A DNA stretch of 38,123 bases from NCBI GenBank assembly GCA_012269985.1, contig JAAXJF010000039.1, positions 1-38,123 on the forward strand, written 5' to 3'. This stretch comes from Acidimicrobiaceae bacterium (lineage in GTDB: Bacteria; Actinomycetota; Acidimicrobiia; Acidimicrobiales; Ilumatobacteraceae). Within the stretch, counting starts at the first letter, position 1, and every line of letters begins with the position of its first letter. The notes beneath the pieces are model-generated. The model was given only the letters and a program-made list of their open reading frames with translations, had not been told where the DNA came from and made no database searches. Of this stretch, positions 1-7,591 are shown piece by piece. The position numbers were made by a program, and so were the translations under genes.

Positions 1-442
1 ATCCGTTCACGACATCGTCAGCGGTCCTGTTGGCATCAGGACCCTTCCGAATGTCGAGAGTTGCGTGATTGCGGTAACTATACCCTCGACTGCCCTCATC
101 GAGTTGGTAAGAGGAAACACCTAGATCGAAGATTGCTCCGCTGAGTGCCTCGACCCCATGCTCGGCAAGGCCTTGGTCGATGTCGTCAAATCGACGCATG
201 GTCGAGCGGAATCGCGGTCCAAAGTGTTCGAGGCGCTGTGCCGCCGCGTGTAGGGCCTCAGGGTCGCGGTCGAGACCGATGACATCAACATCATCGCGGG
301 CCTCCAGCAAAGCCTCGGAGTGGCCGCCACCGCCGAGGGTTGCATCGAGAATCGTCCCCGGAGGAACTTCGGCAAACACGTCAACGATTTCGTCTCTCAT
401 CACGGGGTCGTGAGAGAACGAAGTCTGCTGACCGTCTGCCAT
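1..442 (-). CDS. rsmH: 16S rRNA (cytosine-1402 N4)-methyltransferase RsmH, N-terminal part
   Basis: RsmH methylates N4 of C1402 in the 16S rRNA P site using S-adenosylmethionine. Only the first 147 codons are present; the gene runs off the left edge. Visible family features are HxPVM near residue 11, the SAM-binding LDATLGGGGHS (residues 32-42), VIGLDRDPEAL (54-64) and FDLGVSSYQLD (105-115) followed by RGYSYR. The ATG at 442 lies five bases after the mraZ stop, the usual mraZ-rsmH order at the head of the division and cell-wall cluster. Transcription is presumably from the mraZ promoter. The identity is secure; the C-terminal half cannot be assessed. Confidence 0.96.
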   Translation of the reverse strand, partial: MADGQQTSFSHDPVMRDEIVDVFAEVPPGTILDATLGGGGHSEALLEARDDVDVIGLDRDPEALHAAAQRLEHFGPRFRSTMRRFDDIDQGLAEHGVEALSGAIFDLGVSSYQLDEGSRGYSYRNHATLDIRKGPDANRTADDVVNG

Positions 443-447
443 CGTCG

Positions 448-870
448 TCAGTCCTGCCACACCCGAGGATTCGTTGCGTGTAAGTCTTCCGCTTCGATGG
501 TTTCGTAGCGGGAGGGTCTCCACACCTCGATCGAGCTGAGGTTGCCAACGATCACCGCCTGATCGCCGCCGGTGAGGCCGGCAAACTCACGAGCTTTTTC
601 GTCAAGGGTGAGACGTCCCTGCTTGTCAACCGAAACTGACACCGTTTGGGTCGCAACCGAACGTCGCTGCCTTGCGGTGGCGGTGCCAGATTTCACCGCT
701 TCGATGACATCGTTTGCCTCGGCTTCGAATACGGCGACCGTCCGGAGGGTGATACATCCCTGTGGATCAAGGGTTGCGTAACAACGGTCACCGAGTTCAC
801 CACGGAAGGGTGCGGGGAGGCCAAGACGACCATTGTCGTCAATGCTGCGGTCGTACACGCCGACGAACAT
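448..870 (-). CDS. mraZ: Transcriptional regulator MraZ
   Basis: MraZ is a small DNA-binding protein of the AbrB/SpoVT fold that regulates its own division and cell-wall operon. The 140-residue product has the usual length and both tandem half-domains, each with the DxxGR signature: DDNGRL near residue 12 and DKQGRLTL near residue 82. The ATG at 870 is preceded by a strong purine-rich ribosome binding site (GGGAGGGAAAG). Upstream lie five 10-base-spaced repeats that match the known pattern of MraZ operators (see 941-985). rsmH follows after five bases, so the two are very likely co-transcribed. Confidence 0.97.
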   Translation of the reverse strand: MFVGVYDRSIDDNGRLGLPAPFRGELGDRCYATLDPQGCITLRTVAVFEAEANDVIEAVKSGTATARQRRSVATQTVSVSVDKQGRLTLDEKAREFAGLTGGDQAVIVGNLSSIEVWRPSRYETIEAEDLHATNPRVWQD

Positions 871-932
871 CTTTCCCTCCCTTTAATCCCGCTCCGCCTC
901 GGCTCACAAGTAGCGGTTTCCTGCAAGCGCAC

Positions 933-938
933 AAAGTA
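933..938 (-). promoter_or_regulatory. Candidate -10 element of the mraZ promoter
   Basis: On the minus strand the hexamer reads TACTTT, a fit to the actinobacterial TANNNT -10 consensus, immediately downstream of the five MraZ boxes. If correct, the boxes cover the -35 region and bound MraZ would block polymerase. The untranslated leader would be about 55 bases and contain the strong ribosome binding site. No clear -35 hexamer is visible. Confidence 0.4.
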
Positions 939-940
939 TT

Positions 941-985
941 TCACCTATTTACACCAAAATCAACCATTTTCATCCAATCAACACC
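941..985 (-). promoter_or_regulatory. MraZ operator: five direct boxes at exact 10-base spacing
   Basis: On the minus strand, five pentamers GGTGT, GGATG, GGTTG, GGTGT and GGTGA occur with exactly five bases between consecutive boxes, in plus-strand slots 981-985, 971-975, 961-965, 951-955 and 941-945. Known MraZ operators are tandem G-rich pentamers (TGGGN or GTGGN type) separated by five bases, so that one turn of the helix separates each box. Here every box begins GG and the spacing is perfect. The position between mraZ and its putative -10 fits autoregulation. Binding itself is inferred. Confidence 0.82.
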
Positions 986-1128
986 AAAACCGTGAAATGC
1001 AGTGTCAGCGTCTTCGGCACGGTTGGGATGCTCGAAGGCCTCTAGATGAGATGACGCAAGGGGGTGCGCAGTCTGAACAAATCAGTCAATAGTGACGTGC
1101 AGTAGCGAAAATGCTGGAGGTACGACCG

Positions 1129-1809
1129 CTACCGGCCGCTGAGTGAAGCGCTCACCACCGATGTCAGCGCATCAAGGAACCTGTCGTTGAGCACATCTCG
1201 ACCCTGCTCATCAACAATCGCAGGCCTTCGAAGCGGTCCCCGGGCTTCCTCGACGAGGAGAGCAAGAATCTCATCTGTCGGATCAACAAAATGCAACTGA
1301 CCCTGAACCCGAGCACCGTCCCTCGTTCTCCTTTGGCTCAGACCCACAAGCTTTGACTGCTCCACCATGAGTTCGCCATGGGAACGCCCAGCAAAACAAA
1401 CGAGCTCACCATCCGAATCGCTACCCGTCTGACCAACGAACTGCCATATGCCAGGAAAAGCGCAGTCGAGAGATACAAGAGCGGCGAGCCACCAACGGCC
1501 GACCTGTGCCATCATTCCGAGGGGCTCATCAACATACCGAGAGTCGTCAGCACCAATCTCAATATCAATCCACAACGATCGATGAGGGTCGACAAGAACT
1601 ATTCCCCCACCTGATCGGCGACGAATCACCTCGATGTTTCGCTGAGCCGCGCGTCCGAGGTCGATGAGGCGTTCTGACTGCCGAGACCCGAGCACCAGCG
1701 CCATCGATTCTGGAATGCACCGCACCAGGCGAACCCCATCACGACGAATCGGTGTCACCGCATGCAACTCTTCAGCGGTTGCCGAGCGACTGAGAGATTC
1801 AGTGTTCAA
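1129..1809 (-). CDS. Lipoate-protein ligase A family protein
   Basis: This 226-residue protein belongs to the BPL/LplA/LipB acyltransferase family, which attaches lipoyl or octanoyl groups to lipoyl-domain lysines. The signatures are MALVLGSRQ (about residues 36-44), the RRRSGGG nucleotide/lipoyl-binding loop (63-69) and KLVGLSQRR with the conserved lysine at 153. I chose the TTG at 1809 because it forms a TTGA overlap with the upstream HNH gene's stop, a junction also used by the glucokinase gene here. A GTG at 1872 would add 21 unrelated residues and overlap the HNH gene by 67 bases. Whether it is a ligase or an octanoyltransferase cannot be told from sequence. Confidence 0.8.
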   Translation of the reverse strand: MNTESLSRSATAEELHAVTPIRRDGVRLVRCIPESMALVLGSRQSERLIDLGRAAQRNIEVIRRRSGGGIVLVDPHRSLWIDIEIGADDSRYVDEPLGMMAQVGRWWLAALVSLDCAFPGIWQFVGQTGSDSDGELVCFAGRSHGELMVEQSKLVGLSQRRTRDGARVQGQLHFVDPTDEILALLVEEARGPLRRPAIVDEQGRDVLNDRFLDALTSVVSASLSGR

Positions 1810-2303
1810 CTTGCGACCGGAAGGTACGCACGCCAGGCAGAAGGCATTCGCGATACACCGATCACTACCCACGCCGGGGACTTCGGTGCGACCGATGGGC
1901 GCCGAAGCACCATACCTGCCTCTTCTGGGGTGCGATCACGTTTCGAAAGGTTGCAGGGTTTGCAGGCAGCGACGAGATTTTCCCAGCTGTGATGGCCCCC
2001 ACGGGAGCGCGGCACGATGTGGTCGATCGAGTCAGCATGAGTCCCGCAGTACTGGCACTGGTAGTCGTCTCGAGCAAAAACCGCTCGGCGAGACAGCACG
2101 GCCCGTCGTTGTCGGGGGGCTTTCACCATGTATCGCAACCGGACGACAAGAGGGACGTTCATTGCAAAGGAGGGCGAACGAACGAGTTCTTCACCCGACT
2201 CAATAATCTCGGCCTTATCAGCGAGAACAAGGCATGTCGCCCTTCGGGCAGACACCACACTTAGCGGCTCGAAACTTGCGTTAAGTACGAGCACGTTTCT
2301 CAT
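1806..2303 (-). CDS. HNH endonuclease family protein
   Basis: This 165-residue protein matches a widespread actinobacterial and cyanobacterial HNH family. The N-terminal part contains VLVLNASFEPL (residues 4-14) and a basic middle region. The HNH core follows: CQYC (83-86), DH (94-95), a WENLVAAC segment with N109, and the second zinc pair CKPC (114-117). The CxxC pairs should hold a structural zinc, and the DH..N residues form the metal-dependent nuclease centre. The cellular role of the family is not established; it is usually a lone chromosomal gene rather than part of a mobile element. The stop overlaps the lipoate ligase start. Confidence 0.88.
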   Translation of the reverse strand: MRNVLVLNASFEPLSVVSARRATCLVLADKAEIIESGEELVRSPSFAMNVPLVVRLRYMVKAPRQRRAVLSRRAVFARDDYQCQYCGTHADSIDHIVPRSRGGHHSWENLVAACKPCNLSKRDRTPEEAGMVLRRPSVAPKSPAWVVIGVSRMPSAWRAYLPVAS

Positions 2304-2329
2304 CGCTTAAGCCCTAAAGCTCTCGAACA

Positions 2330-2605
2330 TCATCGCTGCGCTAGCCGGCGCATCTCGCCACACCACATGAGGTATTCCACCACATCGCGGCTTGTTGGAG
2401 GGTGATCATTTGATCCGTACTGGGTCAAGGTTCGAAACGCGAGATAGTCAGGGGCCGGCACCGGCAGAAACGGAGTTCGAGTGAGCCACCCCTTTGGCGC
2501 AAGCAACATCATCTGGCGAAAAGCCGTGACCCACAAACGAGGGCGCCGAGAAATAGAGATGATGACGGCGAGAACGAATTTTGATCTCGCAATCAGTCGT
2601 TTCAC
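2330..2605 (-). CDS. Small conserved actinobacterial protein of unknown function
   Basis: A 91-residue basic protein with a distinctive pattern: RPRLWVTAFRQ, then GWLTRTPFLPVP, then YLAFRTLTQYG, and a final DVVEYLMWC. I recognise this as a small family recurrent in Acidimicrobiia-like genomes, with no assigned function. There is no signal peptide or membrane helix. The GTG start overlaps the acyl-CoA dehydrogenase stop as GTGA, so it is translationally coupled to that gene. The HNH gene follows after 26 bases. Confidence 0.72.
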   Translation of the reverse strand: MKRLIARSKFVLAVIISISRRPRLWVTAFRQMMLLAPKGWLTRTPFLPVPAPDYLAFRTLTQYGSNDHPPTSRDVVEYLMWCGEMRRLAQR

Positions 2606-3822
2606 GCTGGGCGGGGCTCTTTTGGCAGTCCGAGCACCATTTCACCGATTATGTTTCGTTGCACCTGTGATGATCCAGCGTAGATCGTGCCGGCTCGGGC
2701 CGACAGGAAAGTGTTGCCCCACGATGCCGAGGAGTTTGGCGCCCCAGCATCATCTGCTCCAAACGAAGATGACGGAGGACGGCCAGAAGGGACCATCGCA
2801 TCTGCACCAAGAATCTTTGTTGCGAGTTCGGTGACCGTGAGATGGTATTCGCTCCAGTACAACTTGGATATGGCGCCATCTGGACCCGGGTGATGCCCCT
2901 TCAAGAACTGGGTGAGCACGCGCATGCCGCTATACCGCATGATCTGCACTTTGGCGTAGGCCTTCATGAGCTCCTGCCTAATAACAGGATCTTTTGTCAG
3001 TCCTCGCTCTGCCGCCAGCACCACCAAACGGTCAATTTCTGCTTGGAAGCGGATCGGCATTGTCGCCGCAGCCTCTCCTCGTTCAAACCCAAGCAACGTC
3101 ATTGCAACGGCCCATCCGTTGTTCACGCCGCCGACAACATTGTCTTTCGGACAAAGAGCATCGGTGTAAAAGACCTCGTTGAACTCTGAGTCGCCGTTGA
3201 TCATTTTGATTGGCCGCACTTCGACACCTGGCTGGCGCATATCGACAAGCAAGAACGAAATTCCCTTGTGCTTTGGAGCCTCGGGGTCGGTACGGGCGAG
3301 GGTGAAGATGTGGTCAGCGAGATGTCCTGCTGACGTCCAGATCTTTTGACCATTCAAGACCCACTGGTCACCGTCGAGTTGAGCTTTTAATCCGACGTTG
3401 CCGAGGTCAGAGCCGGCGTTCGGCTCGGAGTAGCCCTGACACCATGTGTCTTCACCAGAGAGAACCCTCGGCAGGTAATACTCTCGCTGCTCCTCACTAC
3501 CCATAAGGAGCAAGGTGTTGCCAAGCATCTGAATGCCGATCTCGTCGTTCGGTCCCCCACTCGGAACACCGGCGATCGCAAACTCTTCAGCGAGGATCAC
3601 CTGCTCAAGAGCCGACAGTCCTGCTCCGCCGTACTTCTGCGGCCAACCAGGAGCCAGGTAACCCGACTCGAAGAGGGTCTGTCGCCATTCTGAGACGAAC
3701 TCAGTGATCTCATCACCTTCTAAAGATCCAATGCCGGTGAACCCGCTTGGCAATTTCTCAGCAAGGAAGGACTTCACCTTCGCTCGATAGGCGTCAGCGT
3801 CTACGTCATAAACAGGAAGCAT
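2602..3822 (-). CDS. Acyl-CoA dehydrogenase
   Basis: A 406-residue FAD-dependent acyl-CoA dehydrogenase that introduces the alpha-beta double bond in an acyl-CoA thioester. Visible features are APGWPQKYGGAGLS (about residue 59), the flavin-contact WCQGYSEPNAGSDLG segment, NGQKIWTSAGH, and a C-terminal YAGSSQVQRNIIGE. In medium-chain enzymes the catalytic glutamate is in the YEGT motif; here that position is alanine, as in many actinobacterial FadE paralogues (YGGT, YAGS), so the base must lie elsewhere. The substrate is unknown. I chose ATG 3822 over an in-frame TTG at 3828 because a TACGCT element ends six bases before the ATG, implying a leaderless mRNA. Confidence 0.93.
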   Translation of the reverse strand: MLPVYDVDADAYRAKVKSFLAEKLPSGFTGIGSLEGDEITEFVSEWRQTLFESGYLAPGWPQKYGGAGLSALEQVILAEEFAIAGVPSGGPNDEIGIQMLGNTLLLMGSEEQREYYLPRVLSGEDTWCQGYSEPNAGSDLGNVGLKAQLDGDQWVLNGQKIWTSAGHLADHIFTLARTDPEAPKHKGISFLLVDMRQPGVEVRPIKMINGDSEFNEVFYTDALCPKDNVVGGVNNGWAVAMTLLGFERGEAAATMPIRFQAEIDRLVVLAAERGLTKDPVIRQELMKAYAKVQIMRYSGMRVLTQFLKGHHPGPDGAISKLYWSEYHLTVTELATKILGADAMVPSGRPPSSSFGADDAGAPNSSASWGNTFLSARAGTIYAGSSQVQRNIIGEMVLGLPKEPRPA

Positions 3823-3828
3823 GGCCAA

Positions 3829-3834
3829 AGCGTA
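3829..3834 (-). promoter_or_regulatory. -10 element for leaderless acyl-CoA dehydrogenase mRNA
   Basis: Minus-strand TACGCT fits TANNNT and is followed by six bases (TTGGCC) and then the ATG at 3822, so transcription would begin at or next to the start codon. No ribosome binding site precedes the ATG, consistent with this reading. Confidence 0.55.
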
Positions 3835-3876
3835 GCGAGTGACGACGCCTCCAAAGTAGTGGAGCGCTGGAAATAC

Positions 3877-4752
3877 TCAAGCAGAATCGAGACGCGATGC
3901 ATCCGCCGCCAAGGCGACCGCAGATGCACCTGCGAGAACATGAAGCTGAGCAACACAGACATCTAAATGCTTGAGGTGGGTGAGGCGTGTCCGTTCAGCA
4001 AGCTCATCTCGAATCGACTCAATAAATGTCTCGCGAAATGCTTCAACCACAACCCCTCCAATTCGAATGCGTTGAATGTCCATCATTGCGGCAAGCGATG
4101 CACATGCCCTCGCAACCATCATTCCTGACTGGGTGATAAGAGAGCTCGGAGTTGAAACAAGCCCTCTGCCGGTTGTTGCTTCGATGCCGCGCACGCTGGC
4201 ATAAGAATCGAGGCATCCAGACTTTCCGCAAACACACGGCCTGCCTTCGACATCGACTGCAAGATGAGCAAACGCTCCCGCTGATCCCCGCTCGCCCTGC
4301 AAGAGCCGACCTCCTACGACTACCCAACCATCTACGTCATCACCGAGGTGTAGGCCAATTGCCGACGAACCCTCAGAAGATGCGAGGGCGTATGCACGTC
4401 CCGTGCTTTCGAGAATTGTTGGGCAACCAACCACCTCTGTGATCGAATCGCGAATCGGTAATCCGCTCCAGTCGTTATCACCGATCGGTGCAAAGCCGCC
4501 GAGTTCTTCATCAACGGGGCCGGGTCCGGTGGCTGCGCAGAGGATTGGACGTTGCTCGGCTGGAGTCGCAGCTAGTACCCGCTGCACGAGCCTTGTCAGC
4601 GCCGTAAGCCGATCTCTCGACGGGGTTACGACCCGGTCTCTCACGCCAACGTTTCCCTCATGATCGATGATGCCGACCGCAAGGTGACGTTCGCCTAGGT
4701 TGACCACCATTCGGACGTCGACATGAAGAGAGCGCGACGGTTCGACCGCCAT
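3877..4752 (-). CDS. ROK-family protein with degenerate active site, probably non-catalytic
   Basis: The 291-residue protein has the ROK zinc motif CVCGKSGC (C173, C175, C180) with a preceding histidine at 163, followed by LDSYAS, so the fold is clear. The catalytic elements are not conserved. The N-terminal DxGGT phosphate loop is replaced by MVVNLGERH (residues 15-23). The ND pair holding the catalytic aspartate is replaced by ES (115-116). LGTGIGGG is replaced by LGDDVDGW, and GExGH has become GAFAH. It lacks a DNA-binding domain, so it is not a classic ROK repressor. It lies six bases upstream of the mRNA-order neighbour DUF3040 stop side and is preceded by a fair GAGG ribosome site. A sensing or structural role is possible but unproven. 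Confidence 0.78.
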   Translation of the reverse strand: MAVEPSRSLHVDVRMVVNLGERHLAVGIIDHEGNVGVRDRVVTPSRDRLTALTRLVQRVLAATPAEQRPILCAATGPGPVDEELGGFAPIGDNDWSGLPIRDSITEVVGCPTILESTGRAYALASSEGSSAIGLHLGDDVDGWVVVGGRLLQGERGSAGAFAHLAVDVEGRPCVCGKSGCLDSYASVRGIEATTGRGLVSTPSSLITQSGMMVARACASLAAMMDIQRIRIGGVVVEAFRETFIESIRDELAERTRLTHLKHLDVCVAQLHVLAGASAVALAADASRLDSA

Positions 4753-4758
4753 GTGTCC

Positions 4759-5076
4759 TCAGCCTTGACGACGAGCACGAGCCGACGCAGCCCAGGCCGA
4801 AATAGAAGCCCCGCTCAACTGCTCACGGCCGATCACTGCAATGTCGTGCGCAACCCCAATTCTGAGGGCGACGACGCCGACGAAAATAAGACATGCGACT
4901 AGGTAACTCACCGCAAGCGCCAGAACGGTTGCGACAACACCAACTACAGCTCCGAACAACGATATGAACAGGCGACGTCTCGACACCGCAACCCCACGTT
5001 CTGAAAACGATGGATCTTGTTCGAGTTCCTGCTCGATTTGCCGCAAAATACGCTGTTCGTCCTCAGAGAGTGGCAT
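4759..5076 (-). CDS. DUF3040 family membrane protein
   Basis: A 105-residue protein beginning MPLSEDEQRILRQIEQEL, the hallmark of the actinobacterial DUF3040 family, followed by an acidic stretch and two hydrophobic segments around residues 38-57 and 60-75 that should form a membrane hairpin. The C-terminus is short, alanine-rich and basic. The ATG at 5076 is preferred because the family starts at MPLSE; an in-frame TTG at 5091 would add five residues. It lies 67 bases after dinB and six bases before the ROK-like gene, so the three are probably one transcript. The function of the family is unknown. Confidence 0.85.
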   Translation of the reverse strand: MPLSEDEQRILRQIEQELEQDPSFSERGVAVSRRRLFISLFGAVVGVVATVLALAVSYLVACLIFVGVVALRIGVAHDIAVIGREQLSGASISAWAASARARRQG

Positions 5077-5143
5077 TGGTTTCCATTTCAATTATCTGCG
5101 AGCGGAAGGTCTCCCTATAGTTTCGCACGTGACGGGCCTCGAC

Positions 5144-6346
5144 TCAACGTTTGCTCGAGGGATTCTCATCTCTTTCGGGGCGTAAGGACCCGGCAAGACG
5201 AAGCGCACCTCCACCAAAACGATCCCTTACACGGTCGATCGCATCATCTTTGCGACCTTGTTCAACATTTGCAGTCGAGAAGAGATCAAGTTGCTGCACT
5301 GCGGAGCCGAATCCCGATGCACTCACCCCAAGCAATCTGACCGAACGGCTATTTACTGCGCTCACCAAGAGTCTGTCGAGCACTCCGATCACCTCCGAGG
5401 TTGACGCGATCGGGATCGACCACGTGTGTGAACGCGTCAGAGTGGTGAAGTCAGAAAGCCGAACCTTGATTGACCATGTCTTTGCACCACCAACCCCTGA
5501 CCGAATTCGGCTAGTAACGATGTCGGTCATTCGGACAAGTTCGGCATGAAGCACCTCAGCGTCGGCGAGATCTGAACCAAAGGTCTCCTCGTGGCCAATC
5601 GACTTTGCTTCTCGGTCTGGAATAACAGGTCGCTCATCTCGCCCGTGTGCCAGGGCAGTCAACTGCGCTGTTAGCGCTTCACCGAGCTGGGCCCTCAAGA
5701 CCTCTTCGGGCATCGCCGAAAGTTCCGGAACAGTTCTTACACCAATCTTCTCAAGTTTTGCTCTCGACTTCGGACCAACCCCCCACAAGCGACCAACGTC
5801 GAGTCGTTGCACGTAGTCATACTCAGTTCCCGCATCCACGACGACAACGCCAGGGCCGGGCTGAATACCTGATGGAGATGCCACAGGCTTGGCATCAACT
5901 GACGCCAATTTCGCAATAAACTTGTTGGTGGCAACGCCCACTGAACTGCCGAGTCCGAGTTCAGATGAAATCTGTTGGCGTATCGACTGGGCAAGTCGAG
6001 CGGCAGCGTCAAGCCCGGGGGCCGGCACCGTCACGTCGAGGAATGCTTCGTCAAGTGCTAACGGTTCGACAAGTGAGGTTTGATCATCAAAGATCTTTCG
6101 CACGCGAGCGCTCATGGCGCTGTATTTCTTGTGATCTGGCGGAAGCGCAACAAGATGCGGACAACGACGTTTTGCCTCGGCTCCTGCCATTGCTGACCGA
6201 ACACCAAATCGCCGAGCTTCATACGAGGCGGCTGCCACGACCCCTCGATCCGAACTTGCTCCGACCACGACTGGCTTGCCGGCAAGATCAGGTCGGTCGA
6301 GCAATTCAACTGAAACAAAAAACGCGTTCATATCGATATGAAGAAT
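5144..6346 (-). CDS. dinB: DNA polymerase IV, apparent non-AUG (ATT) start
   Basis: This Y-family translesion polymerase bypasses damaged template bases. The palm residues ALDEAFLD (catalytic D99, E100), the fingers and the little-finger domain are intact, and QLDLF at 352-356 is a canonical beta-clamp-binding motif. The first ATG (6331) begins at MNAFF and would exclude the first metal-binding aspartate of the HxDMxxFF motif. The bases just upstream are in frame and encode RSILHID, restoring that motif, and no ATG, GTG or TTG occurs between the ATG and the upstream in-frame stop at about 6430. Reading the ATT at 6344-6346 as the start gives M-L-H-I-D-M-N-A-F-F, a normal DinB N-terminus of 400 residues. 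Product identity is certain; the start is inferred. Confidence 0.93.
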   Translation of the reverse strand: MLHIDMNAFFVSVELLDRPDLAGKPVVVGASSDRGVVAAASYEARRFGVRSAMAGAEAKRRCPHLVALPPDHKKYSAMSARVRKIFDDQTSLVEPLALDEAFLDVTVPAPGLDAAARLAQSIRQQISSELGLGSSVGVATNKFIAKLASVDAKPVASPSGIQPGPGVVVVDAGTEYDYVQRLDVGRLWGVGPKSRAKLEKIGVRTVPELSAMPEEVLRAQLGEALTAQLTALAHGRDERPVIPDREAKSIGHEETFGSDLADAEVLHAELVRMTDIVTSRIRSGVGGAKTWSIKVRLSDFTTLTRSHTWSIPIASTSEVIGVLDRLLVSAVNSRSVRLLGVSASGFGSAVQQLDLFSTANVEQGRKDDAIDRVRDRFGGGALRLAGSLRPERDENPSSKR

Positions 6347-6436
6347 CGAGCGTGGGGCTTTCTCGTTTCGCGTTGTTTCGAAGATATCGATGCATTCAGT
6401 ATCGCATCGATCCGCTCCACACGACAGTCACCGCAC

Positions 6437-6754
6437 ATGTACGGTGAGGGGGTGTCCAATCTGCCACAGCCGGCCGTACGACCCCGGGAACTTTCGGCAC
6501 TGCCGCCCCAAACCGCTCGCGCTATCGCGTTCGCAATGATTGTGATCGTCGGGGTGCTCGGAGCAACTCTTGGCTACGCATTGGGAAATGCAACCTGCAC
6601 CGATAACTGCTCGCTGAAGGCGGGATCGTTCCTCCTGATCGGAGCCGTCGCTGGTGCGCTCGGAAGTGCAATCATGTCGGTTCTTGCCCTCCGGGCGATG
6701 GGCGAATGGAACGAGAGTCGCGACCGAGAACGTGCCGGCCATGCCCCACAATGA
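6437..6754 (+). CDS. Two-helix membrane protein of unknown function
   Basis: The 105-residue protein has a proline-rich N-terminal cytoplasmic stretch and two hydrophobic segments (about residues 30-49 and 62-84), separated by a short loop with two cysteines (CTDNC) that could form a disulfide outside the membrane. The C-terminus is charged. The ATG at 6437 is the likely start; in-frame sequence upstream to 6338 runs antisense through the dinB start region, and a GTG at 6452 is an alternative. It overlaps the following phosphatase gene by 14 bases, implying coupling. I do not recognise the family. Confidence 0.7.
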   Translation: MYGEGVSNLPQPAVRPRELSALPPQTARAIAFAMIVIVGVLGATLGYALGNATCTDNCSLKAGSFLLIGAVAGALGSAIMSVLALRAMGEWNESRDRERAGHAPQ

Positions 6755-7532
6755 CGACCGCATCGCTGATCTAAGCGAGCTTTGCATTGAACTCGCGGTG
6801 GAAGCCGCATCGACTGCAGCGTCTGGCCGCTCCCATCAGCCAACTTTCACATCGGCGACCAAATCATCGGCCACCGACCTAGTTACACCTTTTGACCAAG
6901 CCGCCGAACGTTTCATTCGTGCTCAACTCTCCACCCAACGTCCGCACGATGGAATTATCGGCGAAGAAGAGAGTGACCTCACCGGGACAAGCGGATTGAC
7001 ATGGATAGTCGACCCCATCGATGGAACAACCAACTTTGTGTTCGGACTGCCCGCTTGGGGCTGCTCGATTGCGGTTGCACGTGGCGATCAGCTACTTGCG
7101 GGAGCAGTACATATCCCAGCGTTGTCGGAGACGTACTCGGCAACCTCCGGCCAAGGGGCGAGGTGCAACGGCAGTGTGATCGCAGCTTCAGCAACCTCGT
7201 CATTCGAGACAGCACTAATCGCAACTGGCTTTTCGTACCACCCGCAACGCCGGGCCCGGCAAGGGACCACCGTTGCTCGCCTGCTCCCACAGGTAAGAGA
7301 CATTCGACGATCGGGCTCCGCCGCATACGACTTGTGTTGTGTTGCAGCCGGAACCGTTGATGGCTACTACGAAGAGAATCTCTCTCTATGGGATATCGCA
7401 GCCGGAGCGCTCATCGCTCGCGAGGCGGGTGCGCGGGTTGAGTATTCACCCTCCGGAGCTCGGACAAACATTGCGCTTGTCGCCTCTTCGCCGGACATCT
7501 TCGAATTATTACGGTCTTTTGTCGACGACTGA
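6741..7532 (+). CDS. Inositol monophosphatase family phosphatase
   Basis: The 263-residue enzyme belongs to the Mg-dependent, Li-sensitive phosphatase superfamily. Metal-binding motifs are GEEES (74-78), DPIDGTTNF (91-99) and a late WDIAAG, giving a complete active site. Such proteins hydrolyse myo-inositol 1-phosphate, histidinol phosphate or related phosphates; sequence alone does not decide. Inositol phosphatase activity would fit an actinobacterium that makes phosphatidylinositol mannosides, as the PimB' gene in this window suggests. The ATG at 6741 is chosen because an upstream in-frame ATG (6654) lies deep in the preceding gene and adds unrelated residues. Confidence 0.92.
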   Translation: MPHNDDRIADLSELCIELAVEAASTAASGRSHQPTFTSATKSSATDLVTPFDQAAERFIRAQLSTQRPHDGIIGEEESDLTGTSGLTWIVDPIDGTTNFVFGLPAWGCSIAVARGDQLLAGAVHIPALSETYSATSGQGARCNGSVIAASATSSFETALIATGFSYHPQRRARQGTTVARLLPQVRDIRRSGSAAYDLCCVAAGTVDGYYEENLSLWDIAAGALIAREAGARVEYSPSGARTNIALVASSPDIFELLRSFVDD

Positions 7533-7591
7533 GAAAAGCCGCGAAACCTCCGTGTGCACGCGTTACGACTTAATTACGGCACAATACAGAT

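Noticed and set aside
941-985. Tandem repeats as a CRISPR or mobile element trace
   Set aside because: Units are only 10 bases and lie at the mraZ promoter; they fit an MraZ operator.
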